A program made the translations under genes and the position numbers. Below the pieces are notes generated by a model. It searched no databases and was not told the origin of the DNA. It was given only the letters and a program-made list of their open reading frames with translations. A DNA stretch of 64,000 bases from Torreya grandis (Eukaryota > Streptophyta > Pinopsida > Cupressales > Taxaceae), in the NCBI GenBank assembly GCA_037957365.1, contig JARHVA010000638.1, positions 3,735,001 through 3,799,000 of the forward strand, written 5' to 3'. Positions 62,146 through 64,000 of this stretch are shown in pieces (position 1 is the first letter of the stretch; every line of letters begins with the position of its first letter).

Positions 62146-63048
62146 AAAAAAATTGTCCTCAACAATAAATCAAGTAGGTCAGGTGAAGATCAGCATGAAG
62201 GACATGAAGAAAAAGTAGATGTTGTGGATTTCGTTGCACAAGATGCTCTGGTATGTTCTTTGGATAAATTAGAATCTTGGGTTTTAGATTCTGGTGCCTC
62301 TTTTCATGCATCCCCAAATAGAGAATTTTTTCATGAGTATGTCCAGGGAGACTTTGGAGAAATTTGTTTAGGGGATGGTAAGCCTTGTCAGATGATTGGC
62401 AAAGGGAAAGTGAAGCTGAAATTGCAGATAGGTAACACATGGGTATTGAAGGAGGTCATGCATGTCCCAATTCTGGAGCAAAATTTGATTTCTATAAGAA
62501 GTTTGGATGATGAGGGTTGCACAGTAACTCTCACAGTGGACTCTTGGAAGGTTACCAAGGGTGCACTTGTTGTAGCAAGAGGTAAGAAAATAGGTACACT
62601 TTATCTTTCTACTTGTATTATTGATTTTCTTTCTGGGTTATCTATTTCAGCTGTAGATTCAAAGATGTGGCTTAATAGGCTTGATCACATGAATAAGAAG
62701 GAGATGCATGTTCTTGTGTCAAAGGGTATGCTTTCAGATTTGAAAGGCATAGATCGAGGTTTCTATATGCAAAAGAAGAAAGTGACGTTTCTTGAGGAAT
62801 CTGATGTTCGTGACAAGAGCAGGAAAGCCTTGGTTTTCAAGGAGAAGGTGACGGACAGAGTTCACCACAAGGGGCAAAAGAATTCTGAGCATAGCAAGGG
62901 TGATTTGGACAAGGGTTTGATCCAAAAGGAGCTCGCGGGTAGAAGTCAGTTTTCACAAGCAAAACACAGAGACCGACATCGGTTAGAAAATCGGCGTCAG
63001 CGTCTAGACAGGGACCGATGTCAGCTATGTGCAGCCCAATGTCGGTGA
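62146..63048 (+). pseudogene. Copia gag tail, protease and pre-integrase ORF, unit 4 (least damaged)
   Basis: One continuous open frame from 62,146 to 63,048; the first ATG is at 62,224, giving 274 residues. Order: acidic gag tail (EDQHEGHEE), protease DSGASFHASP (~residues 21-30 from that ATG), VLKEVMHVPILEQNLIS, pre-integrase WLNRLDHMNKKEM, then the Lys/Glu-rich tail and CG-motif block. Where units 1-3 have TGA, this copy has CAA, Gln (62,479-62,481), the expected residue. The usual conserved GH in the pre-integrase reads DH. It lacks integrase, so it cannot be a working pol. Confidence 0.8.
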
Positions 63049-63179
63049 CTCAAGGACAGATAAACACCGGCATCGGCCAAGGGGGAATCGAAGTTGGTGA
63101 TGAGGTAGTCGCAGGGAACCGACATCGGTTAGATGCAGACTGAGATGTGACTGGCATCGGTCACTGAGATGGATTTTGG

Positions 63180-64000
63180 GTGGACAACAAGCTGTCAAGG
63201 AGTCTTAGGCGCCCATATGGAGGACTTAAAGGGTATGTAAGCCTCAAATTCATCATTTCCCTTCTTTACACTACTTGTTGCTCACTGATGGTAAAGAACT
63301 AGGATGTTATTGAAGAAGCAGAGCAGGTAGATCCAGGAAATAGTGGGAGCTTGGCATGGATGAAGGATGTGATTCCTTGGAGAAGAACCAAATGGGAGTT
63401 TTTGGTGGAGTTACTATCTGGAAGGAAGCACTGAGAGACGAATGGATGTTCAGAATAAAGAAGAGCAAAAATGGACATATGAGACGAAAGGCCAGGGTAT
63501 ATGGTCTTGTATAAGTTGCAGGACAATGGAGGTTTGATCATTGTGTTTCTCTTTAACAGGTTGGATAATATTAGCTACATTATCCTATTACTATATGATG
63601 TGCTTGTTGCAGGGTTACATATACAGGGAGTTGCTGAACTAAAGGTAAAGCTAGTTTAGAGGTGTGTCATGAGGAATCTGGGAGTAGCAAGATTCTTTGG
63701 CATGAGTGTGTTTTAGGGACATGGAAGGTCATATGTTGACTTTGTTTTAGGATGATTGTGTGAGATCGGTTAGCACGCCGATGGTTGGACAGTTCACAGA
63801 ACATTGTCTTGATTCACATAATGAGGTTAAGTGCATGGTATGTACTAGACCTGAGTTTTCCCAAGCAGTGGGAGTTGTCACAAGTTTGGAGCCAATCTGG
63901 GAAAGAAGCATTGGAGGGCAATTCAGTGGATTCTTAGAGGGACTAGCAGCAGGTGCACATGCTATGCAGGGTCAAGTTATTTTCTACATGGGCTTGTAGA
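63180..64000 (+). pseudogene. Copia RT and RNase H relic, unit 4 (cut by window edge)
   Basis: Same deleted RT and RNase H arrangement as the other units with more substitutions. The window ends about where the RNase H start motif begins. A fifth LTR would be expected to begin near 64,163. Confidence 0.7.

Larger units (their letters stand above)
50038..64000 (+). mobile_element. Tandem array of a defective Ty1/copia retrotransposon (4 LTRs, 4 internal regions)
   Basis: Head-to-tail LTR-int-LTR-int-LTR-int-LTR-int. LTR starts are 50,038, 53,567, 57,099 and 60,631; LTR ends are 50,884, 54,416, 57,948 and 61,480. From the first LTR end on, equivalent positions repeat at exactly 3,532 bp (850-bp LTR plus 2,682-bp internal). 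Each internal region starts with a degenerate initiator-Met primer-binding site and ends with AAGTGGGAGAT, the usual copia polypurine tract. All copies share the same losses: no recognisable gag body, no integrase core, broken RT and RNase H. The last internal region runs off the right edge. Confidence 0.9.

Overview
Eukaryotic, almost certainly plant, repeat-rich nuclear DNA. It is AT-rich and has no intact host gene, no bacterial-style operon and no rRNA or tRNA gene that I can see. It is layered LTR retrotransposons, LINE relics, decayed DNA-transposon genes with introns, microsatellites and degenerate tandem repeats. The long, old, low-density layering fits a large plant genome. A gymnosperm is my guess, but the sequence alone does not prove it.

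Layout. 1-5.2 kb: AT-rich, nothing firmly identifiable. 5.2-6.75 kb: two degenerate tandem-repeat blocks. 6.8-10.25 kb: decayed spliced transposase-like gene (+) behind a palindromic 5' block. 10.5-12.4 kb: about 555-bp tandem repeat. 14.2-15.05 kb: short repeat and a decayed multi-exon gene (-). 16,488-22,996: minus-strand LTR retrotransposon with TTTGG target-site duplication, initiator-Met primer-binding site and, instead of gag-pol, a long unfamiliar coding frame; its 5' LTR contains a ~1-kb inverted duplication. 23.9-25.5 kb: second decayed gene (-) behind a similar palindromic block. 25.7-26.7 kb: LINE fragment. 28,138-38,800: complete-boundary Ty3/gypsy element of the Tat type (ACCCA target-site duplication, about 1.2-kb LTRs, RT-RNase H-second RNase H-integrase, all broken). 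39.3-42.8 kb: longer LINE relic with a perfect 208-bp duplication. 43-49.9 kb: more decayed repeat DNA with several minisatellites, a coding relic and a TATA-bearing LTR-like segment. 50,038 to the right edge: head-to-tail tandem array of a defective Ty1/copia element, LTR-int-LTR-int-LTR-int-LTR-int, with an exact 3,532-bp period.

The most unusual items are the copia tandem array with its CG-rich palindromic motif clusters in both LTR and internal region; the non-gag/pol coding frame in the 16.5-23.0 kb element; and the fold-back structure of that element's 5' LTR, which still sits inside matching target-site duplications. No gene here looks functional. All domain calls are read by eye from translations, and no database search was run.
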